DNA from: Alphaproteobacteria bacterium
GTDB taxonomy: Bacteria; Pseudomonadota; Alphaproteobacteria; Rhodospirillales; Rhodospirillaceae
Direction of reading: 5' to 3'
DNA: 64,000 nt
Assembly: GCA_012103295.1 (NCBI GenBank)
Contig: WLXB01000007.1
Span: forward strand, 1 to 64,000
In this document: positions 55,580 to 64,000 of the stretch, in pieces
Numbering within the stretch: position 1 is the stretch's first letter
Layout of the letters: the number at the start of each line of letters is the position of its first letter
The notes under the pieces: generated by a model
Told to the model about the DNA's origin: nothing
The model's input: the letters and a program-made list of their open reading frames with translations, nothing else
The model's database searches: none
Program-made: the position numbers and the translations under genes

Positions 55580-55876
55580 ATGACTTCGTCACAGTTAATA
55601 CCTTTGGATCGTCTTCCTCATGGTCGATCGGCGCGGATTTCTAAGATAAGCAAAAGCCGAACTGAGCTGGAAAGCTCAGAACCGGATCTGGAAGAGTTGC
55701 TGCTTGGTCTTGGTTTTGAAGAAGGCGCTGCGGTCGAAATACGACATCAGGGTCCGTTCGGAGGACCGCTTGCGGTTCGGGTCGATGGCCGTTTAATCGC
55801 TCTACGCCCAGAAGATGCGGCTGCTGTTCTGGTTGAAGCCGCTCCTTTGCTTTCAGAGTCAGTGTTGGGCGCTTAA
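55580..55876 (+). CDS. feoA: Ferrous iron transport protein A
   Basis: 98 residues. An SH3-like FeoA domain: IPLDRLPHGRSARISKI, then LLLGLGFEEGAAVEIRHQGP and GPLAVRVDGRLIALRPEDAA. An insert of about 15 residues (SRTELESSEPDLEE) is longer than usual. It is thought to assist the FeoB iron channel at the inner membrane. Three bases before feoB; iron-box-like dyad upstream. Confidence 0.92.
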   Translation: MTSSQLIPLDRLPHGRSARISKISKSRTELESSEPDLEELLLGLGFEEGAAVEIRHQGPFGGPLAVRVDGRLIALRPEDAAAVLVEAAPLLSESVLGA

Positions 55877-55879
55877 AAA

Positions 55880-57751
55880 ATGGAAGATATCCTTCGTGTC
55901 GCACTGGTCGGCAATCCCAACAGCGGCAAAAGTTCTTTGTTCAACGCTCTTACGGGTAATCGCCAGAAGGTTGGCAACTATCCGGGCGTTACGGTTGAAC
56001 GCAGAGCGGGACGGTTTGAGGTTCCTAACGGTCGTCTTGTCAAAATTGTCGATCTACCGGGTACTTACAGTCTAACGCCACACAGTCCCGATGAAGCCGT
56101 AACCCATGACGTTCTTATGGGTACGAGTACCCTCGAACATCTGCCTGATGTGGTGGTCTGCGTCATTGATGCAACAAGCCTTCGTCTTCACATCCGATTT
56201 GCCCTCGAACTTAAGCGTCTCGGCCAGCCGATAATAATCGCACTCAACATGATGGATTTGGCAGATAGAGACGGTATTGAACTAGATTCAGAACGTCTTT
56301 CACAAGAACTCGGAATGCCGGTTATTCCGACCGTTGCCGTGCGTCGCTCTGGCATTCAGGATCTGATCAACTCATTTAGTACGGAAAATTGGGCGGCCCT
56401 TTGGCAAACGTTTTCTGTTTTGCCAGCCGCAGTGGGCCCAGGACCGTCTGTCCGCGATTTACAGAAAGAAGCGCGACGTATCGCAACTGCTGTCACCGTA
56501 CATGAGGGTGTTGAGCATAAACTAACGCGCCGTTTGGATGCCGTTGTTCTAAATCCATTTGCCGGACCAATACTTTTATTAAGTTTGCTGTTCCTCATGT
56601 TTCAGGCTGTTTTCTCGTGGGCCGAAGCGCCAATGGCTTGGATTGATGACGGCATTATGGCGTTGCAACGACTTTCGCTCGAGGCCTTACCCGAAGGTCT
56701 TTTGCAGAGCTTGATTGTTGATGGTGTTCTTGCTGGCGTCGGCAGTGTCGTAATTTTCCTGCCTCAGATTATGATTCTATTTGCTTTTGTTCTTGTGCTC
56801 GAGGCATCCGGCTATATGGCGCGTGCGGCGTTTCTTATGGATCGTATTATGACCATGGCCGGTCTAAACGGCCGTGCATTTATTCCGCTCCTCTCCAGTT
56901 TTGCATGCGCCATCCCTGGAATCATGGCCGCGCGCACGATTGATCATCCTCGAGATCGATTGACGACAATTATGGTTGCGCCGTTAATGACCTGCGCAGC
57001 GCGGTTGCCGGTCTATACACTGATTATTGCAGCTTTCATTCCGAACGTGATCGTGTTCGGCAGTGTGCGGCTCCAGGGTCTCGTTATGTTTGGGCTTTAT
57101 ATTGTTGGCATCATCAGTGCGTTGATTGTTGCCGGTGTTCTCAAAAAAACGCTGACCAAAGGCGCCCCACCACGCCTCTTAATGGAACTGCCAAAATATC
57201 AGGTTCCACGTATTCGTGATCTTATTCTCGGTTTGCTTGAACGGGCCCGTCTCTTCATTCGACGCGCTGGTACGATCATATTGTTCAGTATGATTGTGTT
57301 GTGGGGTCTTGCCTCGTTCCCTGCGCCACCACCGAATGCCACCGAGCCGGATATTTTTTATAGCGCGGCCGGTCAAATTGGTCGCGCTCTCGAAGTGGTG
57401 TTTGCCCCCATCGGATTTAACTGGGAAATTTCTGTAGCGCTGGTTCCGGGCATGGCTGCCCGAGAAGTGGCCGTCGGTGCGCTCGGCACGGTTTATTCGT
57501 TAAGTGGTTCCGAAGATGCGGTCGCCTCTAGTTTGGCAAAAATACTACAATCCGCATGGTCATTGCCGACGGCATTGGCGTTTTTGGCGTGGTACGTTTT
57601 TGCGCCACAATGCCTTTCTACCCTCGCCGTTACTCGCCGCGAGACAAATTCATGGGGTTGGACAGCCTTTATGTTCGGGTATTTGTTTGCATTAGCCTAC
57701 ATCGCGGCTGGCATTACCTTTTGGACAGCAACGGCATTGCTTAAGATCTAG
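55880..57751 (+). CDS. feoB: Ferrous iron transporter FeoB
   Basis: 623 residues, the shorter alphaproteobacterial form. The N-terminal G domain has G1 ALVGNPNSGKSSLFNALTG, G2 YPGVTVERRAG, G3 VDLPGTYSLTPHS and G4 NMMDLADRDG. The C-terminal membrane domain has about ten hydrophobic segments, with the Gate motifs IPLLSSFACAIPGIMAART (cysteine) and ARLPVYTLIIAAFIP. It imports Fe(II) under iron limitation. No FeoC gene follows. Confidence 0.97.
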   Translation: MEDILRVALVGNPNSGKSSLFNALTGNRQKVGNYPGVTVERRAGRFEVPNGRLVKIVDLPGTYSLTPHSPDEAVTHDVLMGTSTLEHLPDVVVCVIDATSLRLHIRFALELKRLGQPIIIALNMMDLADRDGIELDSERLSQELGMPVIPTVAVRRSGIQDLINSFSTENWAALWQTFSVLPAAVGPGPSVRDLQKEARRIATAVTVHEGVEHKLTRRLDAVVLNPFAGPILLLSLLFLMFQAVFSWAEAPMAWIDDGIMALQRLSLEALPEGLLQSLIVDGVLAGVGSVVIFLPQIMILFAFVLVLEASGYMARAAFLMDRIMTMAGLNGRAFIPLLSSFACAIPGIMAARTIDHPRDRLTTIMVAPLMTCAARLPVYTLIIAAFIPNVIVFGSVRLQGLVMFGLYIVGIISALIVAGVLKKTLTKGAPPRLLMELPKYQVPRIRDLILGLLERARLFIRRAGTIILFSMIVLWGLASFPAPPPNATEPDIFYSAAGQIGRALEVVFAPIGFNWEISVALVPGMAAREVAVGALGTVYSLSGSEDAVASSLAKILQSAWSLPTALAFLAWYVFAPQCLSTLAVTRRETNSWGWTAFMFGYLFALAYIAAGITFWTATALLKI

Positions 57752-57940
57752 CTCTTAATACTGGTTACGCTCTCTCATGCTTTTCAGATTTGTCGATTGA
57801 GTAAGATCAAGAGTGCATTTTAGAGAGCTCTCATCGAGATTTTCTTGCTCGGCGAAAACGCTCACAACCTATACTATTGTTTAATACTCACCAATTATCG
57901 TGCGCTAAGTTTATTGAGAAATCCCCTTGGGAGCTTGTTC

Positions 57941-58960
57941 ATGCTTAAGAATGAAGCCGGTATAGATGCTCTTAAAACGGCCATGGAGAACGACTATCGT
58001 GTATTTGGTGGCCCCGTTAAGTTAGGTGAAAAATTGGCGTCGTTTCGCCGCGCCAGTAGTGGGTTATGCAAAGTCCATCACGTTCCAAAATTTAGTTTAA
58101 AACCAGAAGAAAAAATTTATACGGTTGGAAGCTGCTTTGCCCGCAACGTTGAAATTGCGCTACGTAACTTGGGTATTTCTCTAGTTACAGACGGAATAGT
58201 CTATCCATATCAATGGGTGGACCCCAGACATACTCAAGCCAAGAAAATGATCGAAGAAGGTAATATTCATCTGTTCGAGACGAGAACTGCACTGAACCGA
58301 TACTCAACTCATTCTATGACGTATGATTTTGATAGAGTTTTCTCAGGCACATCGTCTTTAGAGTCGACAACTTACAAACTTAGCGATGACAAATATTGGG
58401 ACCCTCAAGTTAAAAACATCATCCAGGGAGATATAGAGCACACCAAAGAAGTGCGAAATATTCTGGATAGAAATATAAATGCAGCCAAGAAATCAACGGT
58501 CATAATTGCGACGTTGGGAATGACTGAAACATGGTTTGACGGTGAAACCGGGGTTATCTTGCCAGCGGCACCAGGCCCGCAACTAATCAAAAATAATCCC
58601 CAGCGTTTTAGATTCTTTGTAGCAAATTATTACGATGTACTAGAAAACCTCAAAAGGTTTCGCAAACTCATCGACACCCATATTGATCCAACAACAAAGA
58701 TCATAATTACAACTTCACCGATACCTCTTGGGTCCACGTTTACCAGCAAGGATTCGATTGTTGCCAATAGTCGTTCGAAGAGCACATTGTGTGCGGCCGC
58801 ACAGGATTTTGCTGAACAGAACGAACTTGTGGATTATTTTCCAAGTTATGAAATGGTCGTAAACTCCCAGTATGATGTTTGGTACGAGGATGGAGTTCAT
58901 GTCCTAGCTGAGTTTGTAGATGAAATTATGGAAAGATTCGTAGGACTCTATTTTGGCTGA
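57941..58960 (+). CDS. GSCFA-family protein
   Basis: 339 residues from the ATG at 57941, which has GGGAG seven bases upstream; a TTG-started frame from 57845 is less likely. The family signature is YTVGSCFARNVEIALRNLG at about residue 60, the N-terminal block of GSCFA proteins, an SGNH-hydrolase-like family. LGMTETWFDGETG and DYFPSYEMVV, YEDGVHVLAEFVD (with a late D-x-x-H-like catalytic pair) fit. It probably acts on a surface polysaccharide or capsule-linked acyl group, inferred from relatives. The gene is AT-rich (22 of 60 G/C at 58441-58500), unlike its neighbours, suggesting transfer. Confidence 0.8.
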   Translation: MLKNEAGIDALKTAMENDYRVFGGPVKLGEKLASFRRASSGLCKVHHVPKFSLKPEEKIYTVGSCFARNVEIALRNLGISLVTDGIVYPYQWVDPRHTQAKKMIEEGNIHLFETRTALNRYSTHSMTYDFDRVFSGTSSLESTTYKLSDDKYWDPQVKNIIQGDIEHTKEVRNILDRNINAAKKSTVIIATLGMTETWFDGETGVILPAAPGPQLIKNNPQRFRFFVANYYDVLENLKRFRKLIDTHIDPTTKIIITTSPIPLGSTFTSKDSIVANSRSKSTLCAAAQDFAEQNELVDYFPSYEMVVNSQYDVWYEDGVHVLAEFVDEIMERFVGLYFG

Positions 58961-58993
58961 CAGCAGTTCCTCGGTAATCTATGGCCCTTTTTT

Positions 58994-60304
58994 CTACAAA
59001 ATAAACTTACTGAGATCGCCCTTCTTCGCCAGATCACCGACCTGACTTTGTACTAAGTCCGGCGTAATCTTTACCGTTTCACCGCCGCGGTCTGTGGCTG
59101 TGAAGCTGATGTCTTCGAGTAATTTTTCCAAGACGGTGTGAAGTCGCCGAGCACCAATGTTTTCGACATTTTGATTGATCTCGGCCGCCAGTGCGGCAAT
59201 GGCATCTATGGCATCGGTCTCAAACTCAAGAGTCACATCTTCTGTCCCCATCAGCGCTTCATACTGTGTAATCAGGCTGGCTTCCGTCTCAGTCAGAATG
59301 CGAACGAAGTCTGCTTGTGTAAGGGCCTTGAGTTCGACCCGGATGGGCAAACGACCTTGCAACTCAGGCAACAGGTCAGACGGTTTGGCCAAATGAAAAG
59401 CGCCGGACGCGATAAATAGAATATGGTCTGTCTTTACGGTGCCATGCTTCGTCGCCACCGTCGTCCCCTCGATCAAAGGAAGCAGATCGCGTTGGACTCC
59501 CTCGCGGGAGACGTCACCACCGTGGGCATCACTGCGGGCTGTAATCTTATCGATCTCGTCTAAAAACACGATGCCGTTATTTTCGACAGCGTCGATGGCA
59601 TCGCGAATTACAGACTCTTCGTCCAATAACTTGTCGCTCTCTTCACGGATGAGAACATCATAGGAGTCCTGGACGGAAAGCCGTTTCGTTTTTGTCCGGC
59701 CACCCAACATACCACCTAGCATGTCGTTGAGGTTGACCATCCCAACTTGAGCACCGGGCATGCCTGGAATATCCATCGTCGGCATTCCAGCAGATCCGGT
59801 TTCGCTGACCTCAATCTCAATTTCTTTATCGTTGAGCTCACCACTTCGTAGCTTGGTACGAAAGCTATCCCGTGTGCTCGAGCTCGCCGTATCCCCAACA
59901 AGGGCGTCTAATACACGTTCTTCAGCTGCAAGTTCTGCTTTAGCCGTCACCTGTTTGCGCAGGCGTTCGCGGTTCATATTGATCGCAATCTCAACCAAAT
60001 CGCGGACGATGCTTTCCACATCCCGGCCGACATAACCAACTTCCGTAAACTTAGTCGCCTCTACCTTTATGAATGGGGCCTGAGCCAATTTCGCTAACCG
60101 TCGTGCGATTTCAGTTTTCCCGACACCGGTAGGACCGATCATCAGAATATTCTTTGGCAGCACTTCGTCTTTCAGTGCATCCGGCAATTGTTGGCGACGC
60201 CACCGATTGCGCAAGGCGATAGCGACGGCACGTTTGGCATCGCCTTGGCCAATAATAAAACGATCAAGCTCAGAAACGATTTCGCGAGGAGAAAACGAGG
60301 TCAT
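58994..60304 (-). CDS. hslU: ATP-dependent protease ATPase subunit HslU
   Basis: 436 residues from the ATG at 60304 ([20 protein letters not shown]), the family N-terminus; a longer frame adds 16 residues. AAA+ motifs: Walker [17 protein letters not shown], the pore motif [20 protein letters not shown], Walker [16 protein letters not shown], and the C-terminal DLSKFIL that docks into HslV. Unfolds substrates for HslV. Five bases after hslV. Standard length. Confidence 0.97.
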   Translation of the reverse strand: MTSFSPREIVSELDRFIIGQGDAKRAVAIALRNRWRRQQLPDALKDEVLPKNILMIGPTGVGKTEIARRLAKLAQAPFIKVEATKFTEVGYVGRDVESIVRDLVEIAINMNRERLRKQVTAKAELAAEERVLDALVGDTASSSTRDSFRTKLRSGELNDKEIEIEVSETGSAGMPTMDIPGMPGAQVGMVNLNDMLGGMLGGRTKTKRLSVQDSYDVLIREESDKLLDEESVIRDAIDAVENNGIVFLDEIDKITARSDAHGGDVSREGVQRDLLPLIEGTTVATKHGTVKTDHILFIASGAFHLAKPSDLLPELQGRLPIRVELKALTQADFVRILTETEASLITQYEALMGTEDVTLEFETDAIDAIAALAAEINQNVENIGARRLHTVLEKLLEDISFTATDRGGETVKITPDLVQSQVGDLAKKGDLSKFIL

Positions 60305-60309
60305 AGGGC

Positions 60310-60855
60310 CTAAAGACTTTCGATCACCAAAGAGTTGTTTGTGTAGACACAAATGTCGGCAGCAATGCCCATCGCCTTTCGGGCGATTGCTTCGGCATCC
60401 ATATCGTCTTGGTCCATAAGCGCGCGCGCCGCAGATAACGCGTAAGATCCACCTGATCCAATTCCAATTAAACCGTCTTCAGGTTCAAGGACGTCACCAG
60501 TGCCGGTCAGGACTAAGGACGTTTCCTTATCGGCAACTGCCATCATTGCCTCCAAACGGCGGAGATAGCGGTCCGTCCGCCAATCCTTAGCCAACTCGAC
60601 GCAAGCGCGGGTCAATTGTCCGGGGTGTTGCTCCAGTTTTGCTTCCAACCGTTCGAACAGGGTAAATGCATCAGCGGTCGCTCCGGCAAAGCCGGCAATA
60701 ACAGAACCATCCGATAGTTGCCGTACTTTGCGTGCGTTCGATTTAATGACCTGTTGCCCCAACGTCACTTGGCCATCTCCGGCGATGACAACAGAGCCGC
60801 CTTTGCGTACGGATAGGATGGTCGTGCCGTGCCACACGGCAGCATCGGAAGGCAT
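60310..60855 (-). CDS. hslV: ATP-dependent protease catalytic subunit HslV
   Basis: 181 residues. A proteasome-type peptidase whose N-terminal threonine is exposed by removal of a short propeptide, in [14 protein letters not shown]. Further motifs [37 protein letters not shown] and [18 protein letters not shown] are standard. With HslU it degrades regulators and misfolded proteins during heat stress. In many alphaproteobacteria hslV is beside hisB; here hisB is 57 kb away. Confidence 0.97.
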   Translation of the reverse strand: MPSDAAVWHGTTILSVRKGGSVVIAGDGQVTLGQQVIKSNARKVRQLSDGSVIAGFAGATADAFTLFERLEAKLEQHPGQLTRACVELAKDWRTDRYLRRLEAMMAVADKETSLVLTGTGDVLEPEDGLIGIGSGGSYALSAARALMDQDDMDAEAIARKAMGIAADICVYTNNSLVIESL

Positions 60856-60921
60856 AATGAATCCTTTCGGGAGAACGTTCAGAATTTTCTATGTAGAGGA
60901 TGGGGTCCAGCGTTCAAGACT

Positions 60922-61737
60922 TCAAGGGTTGGCCCCTAATACCAAACGAACTGGGGCGTGATCGGATGGCGGCACCCAATGTCGAACGGCGGTCAAGACT
61001 TCTACGTCCGTAATCTCATCTTTTAAACCCGGTGTGACCCATATGTGGTCAAGACGTCGCCCTTTGTTTGTCGCTTCCCAATCGGCAGCGCGATAACTCC
61101 ACCACGTAAAAACGGGATCATCATCGCCGATCACTTCCCGCTGTGTGTCGATCCAATTGAGCGAACGCTTGACTCGCTCAAGGGCCGCTATTTCGATTTC
61201 TGTGTGAGTGATGACGTTTTTCAGCTTGGCATGGGACCAAACGTCTGTTGGTAGGGGTGCGACATTCAGATCTCCAGCGAGAATCATCGGGTCGCGAAAA
61301 CCGTATGAGCCGGCAAAGTGGTCGGCAAGGGCCTCTAGATAACGAAGCTTGAAATCAAACTTCGGGTTCACGGCCCGGTCAGCCACATCGCCCCCGGCCG
61401 GAACGTAGACACAGTGGACGCCCACTCCCGTGTTTGCGACGCGTGCAAACACATGCCGAGCATCTTGGCGATCCGCCCAGGCAAACGTCTCAATATCCGT
61501 TAAGGGCAGCCGGGATAAAATTGCGACCCCGTTATACCCTGGCTGCGCCGCAACGGCTTGATGTTGATACCCCGCGGCAGCGATTGCATCGGCCGGAACC
61601 ATGTCCGTGTCCGCCTTCAATTCCTGCAGACAAATAATATCTGGGTCCCAACGATCAATAACGCGAACCAATTGATCCAGGCGTCGGCGCACGGAGTTCA
61701 CGTTCCAAGAAATGAGGCTAAGGGGCTGAATGGTCAT
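60922..61737 (-). CDS. xth: Exodeoxyribonuclease III
   Basis: 271 residues. An AP endonuclease/3' exonuclease of the ExoIII family. The active site is visible in ISWNVNSVRRRLDQL, ICLQELKAD (catalytic glutamate), YVPAGGD, ILAGDLNVAP (aspartate-asparagine), RLDHIWVTPGL and the final SDHAPVRLVL (histidine). Standard length. It follows lolA across the structured intergenic region at 61738-61980; ftsK-lolA-xth is a common order in alphaproteobacteria. Confidence 0.96.
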   Translation of the reverse strand: MTIQPLSLISWNVNSVRRRLDQLVRVIDRWDPDIICLQELKADTDMVPADAIAAAGYQHQAVAAQPGYNGVAILSRLPLTDIETFAWADRQDARHVFARVANTGVGVHCVYVPAGGDVADRAVNPKFDFKLRYLEALADHFAGSYGFRDPMILAGDLNVAPLPTDVWSHAKLKNVITHTEIEIAALERVKRSLNWIDTQREVIGDDDPVFTWWSYRAADWEATNKGRRLDHIWVTPGLKDEITDVEVLTAVRHWVPPSDHAPVRLVLGANP

Positions 61738-61809
61738 AGACGGCGTTATAGATCGTTTTCTATGAAAACCACGATCCGTTTATGCCGGAGAGAAGGTCAT
61801 GGATGAGAA

Positions 61810-61857
61810 ATGAAGTGGCGCCCGACGTTGGGGGAACATCGGGCGCCTGGTCTTCAT
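61810..61857 (-). other. Long hairpin in the lolA-xth gap
   Basis: GGCGCCCGA (61817-61825) pairs with TCGGGCGCC (61839-61847), extending inward by four pairs with one mismatch; ATGAAG (61810-61815) and CTTCAT (61852-61857) close it further. The gap 61738-61980 also has GCCGGCTCG twice (61859 and 61883 areas). No T run follows on either strand, so it may be a message-end or leader structure or a small RNA. Confidence 0.5.
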
Positions 61858-61980
61858 GCCGGCTCGGCAGGGGAAACCGATTTGCCGGCTCGTCGCCAAC
61901 CATTGCAGCCGCAACGCTGACTCTGAATTAAAGGCGATATATTTTTCTTATTCGACCGTTGCGAGACCTGTTTACCGACC

Positions 61981-62604
61981 TTAATCGTCCTCGAAGACGT
62001 CATTATCCTCGTATTGGAACAGGCTCGAGTCGAGGTCTAGACCGGTTTTTGTCTCAAACAGGGTGACCGTGATCTCTTGGCTTTGGGCGTCTTTAACGCG
62101 CCACTGGCGCAGTTCAAACGGGGCTTCCGAAAAGATGAACGTGAGTTCACCGGAGGTCGGGTCATTGGTTTGTGTTGCTGTTATTTCTACCAACCCTGGC
62201 TGCCGTTCAATATTTTTTACGCGGACGGTGTCGTCGGTGAAGGACCACTCGGGCTCGAGCAGAAACGCAGCTGGTGTGTCACTGATATCCAGGTAGCTTG
62301 GCTCTCCAAGTTCCAGGTCGACATAGATAACGTAGTAACCATCGGCAACAATGAGAACTGGCGTAGGTGGATCATAAGCAAGACGCATCTTGCCAGGTCG
62401 GTCGACGAACAAATCACCTTCTGCCACGCCGCCGCGTCCATCAACTTGCAGGAATCGCGCTTGCAGGGTGTCGATGGTATTGAGATAGGACGACGCGCGA
62501 TCAAGCAAATCTTTGTCCGACTCAGAGGACGTATCAGCCGCGGTTGAAACGCTAAGTGCGAGCAGACCGGCTATGATCGAGCAAAACTTTTTCATGTTTG
62601 GCAT
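61981..62604 (-). CDS. lolA: Outer-membrane lipoprotein carrier LolA-family protein
   Basis: 207 residues from the ATG at 62604 (a TTG at 62613 and an ATG at 62595 are alternatives). A signal peptide (FCSIIAGLLALSVSTAA) is followed by the LolA fold: YLNTIDTLQARFLQVDGRGG, GDLFVDRPGKMRLAYDPPTP, and LTFIFSEAPFELRQWRVKDAQ. LolA carries lipoproteins through the periplasm. The gene order ftsK-lolA-xth supports the name; the C-terminus is acidic. The family also contains YggE-unlike LolA-related sigma-anchoring proteins, so certainty is high but not complete. Confidence 0.9.
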   Translation of the reverse strand: MPNMKKFCSIIAGLLALSVSTAADTSSESDKDLLDRASSYLNTIDTLQARFLQVDGRGGVAEGDLFVDRPGKMRLAYDPPTPVLIVADGYYVIYVDLELGEPSYLDISDTPAAFLLEPEWSFTDDTVRVKNIERQPGLVEITATQTNDPTSGELTFIFSEAPFELRQWRVKDAQSQEITVTLFETKTGLDLDSSLFQYEDNDVFEDD

Positions 62605-62658
62605 GATGGCCAAAGCTTATGGCGGGATTACGGCAGGTGCGCAAGCGGGTTCATTAGC

Positions 62659-64000
62659 TCACCGCATCTCCACCATTTCAGGTAAAAGCACTTCTCGCTT
62701 ACCGACATGATTGGGTTTACCGATCATGCCCTGCGCTTCCATCTCTTCAATAATGCGCGCGGCCCGATTGTACCCGATCTGAAGATGACGCTGCACAAAG
62801 CTTGTTGAGGCTTTGCGTTCTCGTGCAACGAGTCCAACCGCTTGATCAAAAAGACTATCCCCTGAATCTGTATTGCCTCCCGTTGCACCGGTAAAGCCTG
62901 GGACGTCGGACACATCGGCAGCCTCTTCATCGGTGACGGCGTCCAGATAAGAGGGCTGGCCTTGATCCTTAAGGTGGGTGACAATTTCGCTAACTTCGTC
63001 GTCGGTCACGAAGGGGCCGTGGACGCGAGTGATGCGTCCACCGGCGGCCATGTACAGCATGTCCCCCTGTCCTAACAATTGTTCCGCACCCTGCTCGCCG
63101 AGGATCGTGCGACTGTCGATCTTCGATGTCACTTGGAATGAAATACGGGTCGGGAAGTTGGCTTTAATGGTGCCCGTAATAACGTCTACAGATGGCCGTT
63201 GGGTCGCCATGATAACGTGAATACCGGCGGCCCGCGCCATCTGAGCCAAGCGTTGAACGGCTGCTTCAACATCTTTTCCGGCGACGAGCATGAGGTCGGC
63301 CATCTCGTCGATAATAACGACGATGTAAGGTAGGGGCGTGAGATCAAGCGCTTGTTCTTCGTAAATCGGCTTACCGGTTTCCGGATCAAACCCTGTCTGA
63401 ACGGTTTTGGTCAGGGTCGTTCCCTTTTTCGACGCTTCCTTCAAACGCTGATTGTAACCGGCGATGTTGCGTACACTCAGTTGGCTCATGGCGCGGTAGC
63501 GGTCTTCCATTTCACGCACCACCCACTTCAGGGCGACCACAGCCTTGCCGGGTTCCGTTACGACGGGCGCCAACAAATGTGGAATGCCGTCGTAGATCGA
63601 AAGCTCCAACATCTTTGGATCAATCATCAGAATGCGGACATCGTCGGGTGTGTGACGATAGAGCAGCGACATAATCATGGTGTTGATGGCAACGGATTTG
63701 CCTGAGCCGGTGGTTCCGGCGATCAGCAAGTGAGGCATGCGCGCCAAGTCAGCATAAATCGGCGCCCCGCCGATATCTTTGCCAAGAGCGAGGGTGAGTT
63801 TACCGTCGAATTTGTCACAGGCTTCGGAGGACAACATTTCGCGGAAGTACACGGTCTCACGGCGTTCGTTCGGTAACTCAATACCGATGACACTGCGGCC
63901 GGGGACGACGGCGATGCGTACGGCGATGGCACTCATGGATCGTGCGATGTCATCGGCCAGCGATACGACCCGTGCTGTCTTTGTGCCCGGTGCCGGTTCA
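62659..64000 (-). CDS. ftsK: DNA translocase FtsK, C-terminal part (partial)
   Basis: About 446 residues lie in the window; the frame is open to the right edge, so the membrane N-terminus and linker are missing. It begins mid-protein ([20 protein letters not shown]) and contains the motor domain: Walker [41 protein letters not shown], and Walker [20 protein letters not shown]. The gamma winged-helix ([20 protein letters not shown] ... MEAQGMIG) that reads KOPS motifs ends the protein. It clears chromosome dimers at dif during division. lolA follows. Confidence 0.97.
   Translation of the reverse strand, partial: EPAPGTKTARVVSLADDIARSMSAIAVRIAVVPGRSVIGIELPNERRETVYFREMLSSEACDKFDGKLTLALGKDIGGAPIYADLARMPHLLIAGTTGSGKSVAINTMIMSLLYRHTPDDVRILMIDPKMLELSIYDGIPHLLAPVVTEPGKAVVALKWVVREMEDRYRAMSQLSVRNIAGYNQRLKEASKKGTTLTKTVQTGFDPETGKPIYEEQALDLTPLPYIVVIIDEMADLMLVAGKDVEAAVQRLAQMARAAGIHVIMATQRPSVDVITGTIKANFPTRISFQVTSKIDSRTILGEQGAEQLLGQGDMLYMAAGGRITRVHGPFVTDDEVSEIVTHLKDQGQPSYLDAVTDEEAADVSDVPGFTGATGGNTDSGDSLFDQAVGLVARERKASTSFVQRHLQIGYNRAARIIEEMEAQGMIGKPNHVGKREVLLPEMVEMR

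Noticed and set aside
61810..61857. Intrinsic terminator
   Set aside because: The stem is strong but neither strand has a following T run.
61738..61980. 6S RNA or other known RNA gene
   Set aside because: The hairpin is suggestive but I could not match the conserved 6S bubble or any other known RNA signature.
1..64000. tRNA, rRNA, CRISPR, insertion sequence or prophage
   Set aside because: I read all gaps for T-loop, repeat-spacer, transposase and integrase signatures and saw none. Short RNAs could still be missed by eye.

Overview
The window looks like a chromosomal segment of an alphaproteobacterium, most likely a Rhodospirillales-type or marine lineage. The evidence is gene order: ppsR-maf-aroE-coaE-dnaQ // secB-fxsA // timA-mltA-smr, mnmE-mnmG-rsmG-parA-parB, ftsK-lolA-xth, DUF3576-leuS, lptE-holA and hisBHAFE are all alphaproteobacterial blocks. 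Genus cannot be named from the sequence alone. By eye the GC content is in the mid-fifties, lower to the right of about 46.2 kb and lowest in one gene near 58 kb.

Left part (1-9.8 kb): the histidine operon hisB-H-A-F-(E) on the minus strand, an XRE regulator, an OmpR-type response regulator, ribA, an uncharacterised protein plus an L,D-transpeptidase behind a good sigma-54 promoter match, YggS, a degenerate ThiE-like protein and a small beta-barrel protein. From 9.8 to 12.3 kb lies a RimK glutamate ligase with its usual partners, a retropepsin-like RimB and an aspartoacylase-like hydrolase. From 12.3 to 17.6 kb is an accessory patch (exported VOC protein, tannase-family esterase, Rieske oxygenase, methyltransferase, unknown helical protein).

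From 17.6 to 24.6 kb are holA, lptE, leuS and a DUF3576 lipoprotein; argC and an opposite-strand exported VOC protein lie between leuS and lptE. From 24.9 to 29.7 kb are a porin, a coupled acyl-CoA ligase / nitronate monooxygenase-like / thioesterase module and an exported NADP-binding protein. From 29.7 to 33.0 kb are the copper genes copZ and copA and a histidine phosphatase.

From 33.0 to 55.4 kb lies what I read as the replication-origin neighbourhood. parB, parA, rsmG, a frameshifted LysE gene, mnmG, a drug exporter, mnmE and rho run leftward. ppsR, maf, aroE, coaE and dnaQ run rightward. Between rho and ppsR is a roughly 610-base AT-rich gap with DnaA-box-like sequences, my candidate oriC. 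Two strong parS palindromes lie in the 5' end of rsmG, about 11 kb away. The right end holds the feoAB iron importer, an AT-rich GSCFA-family gene, the HslUV protease, exonuclease III, LolA and the C-terminal half of FtsK.

I saw no rRNA, tRNA, CRISPR array, transposase or prophage gene. Function calls are by recognition of motifs and architecture, without database searches.
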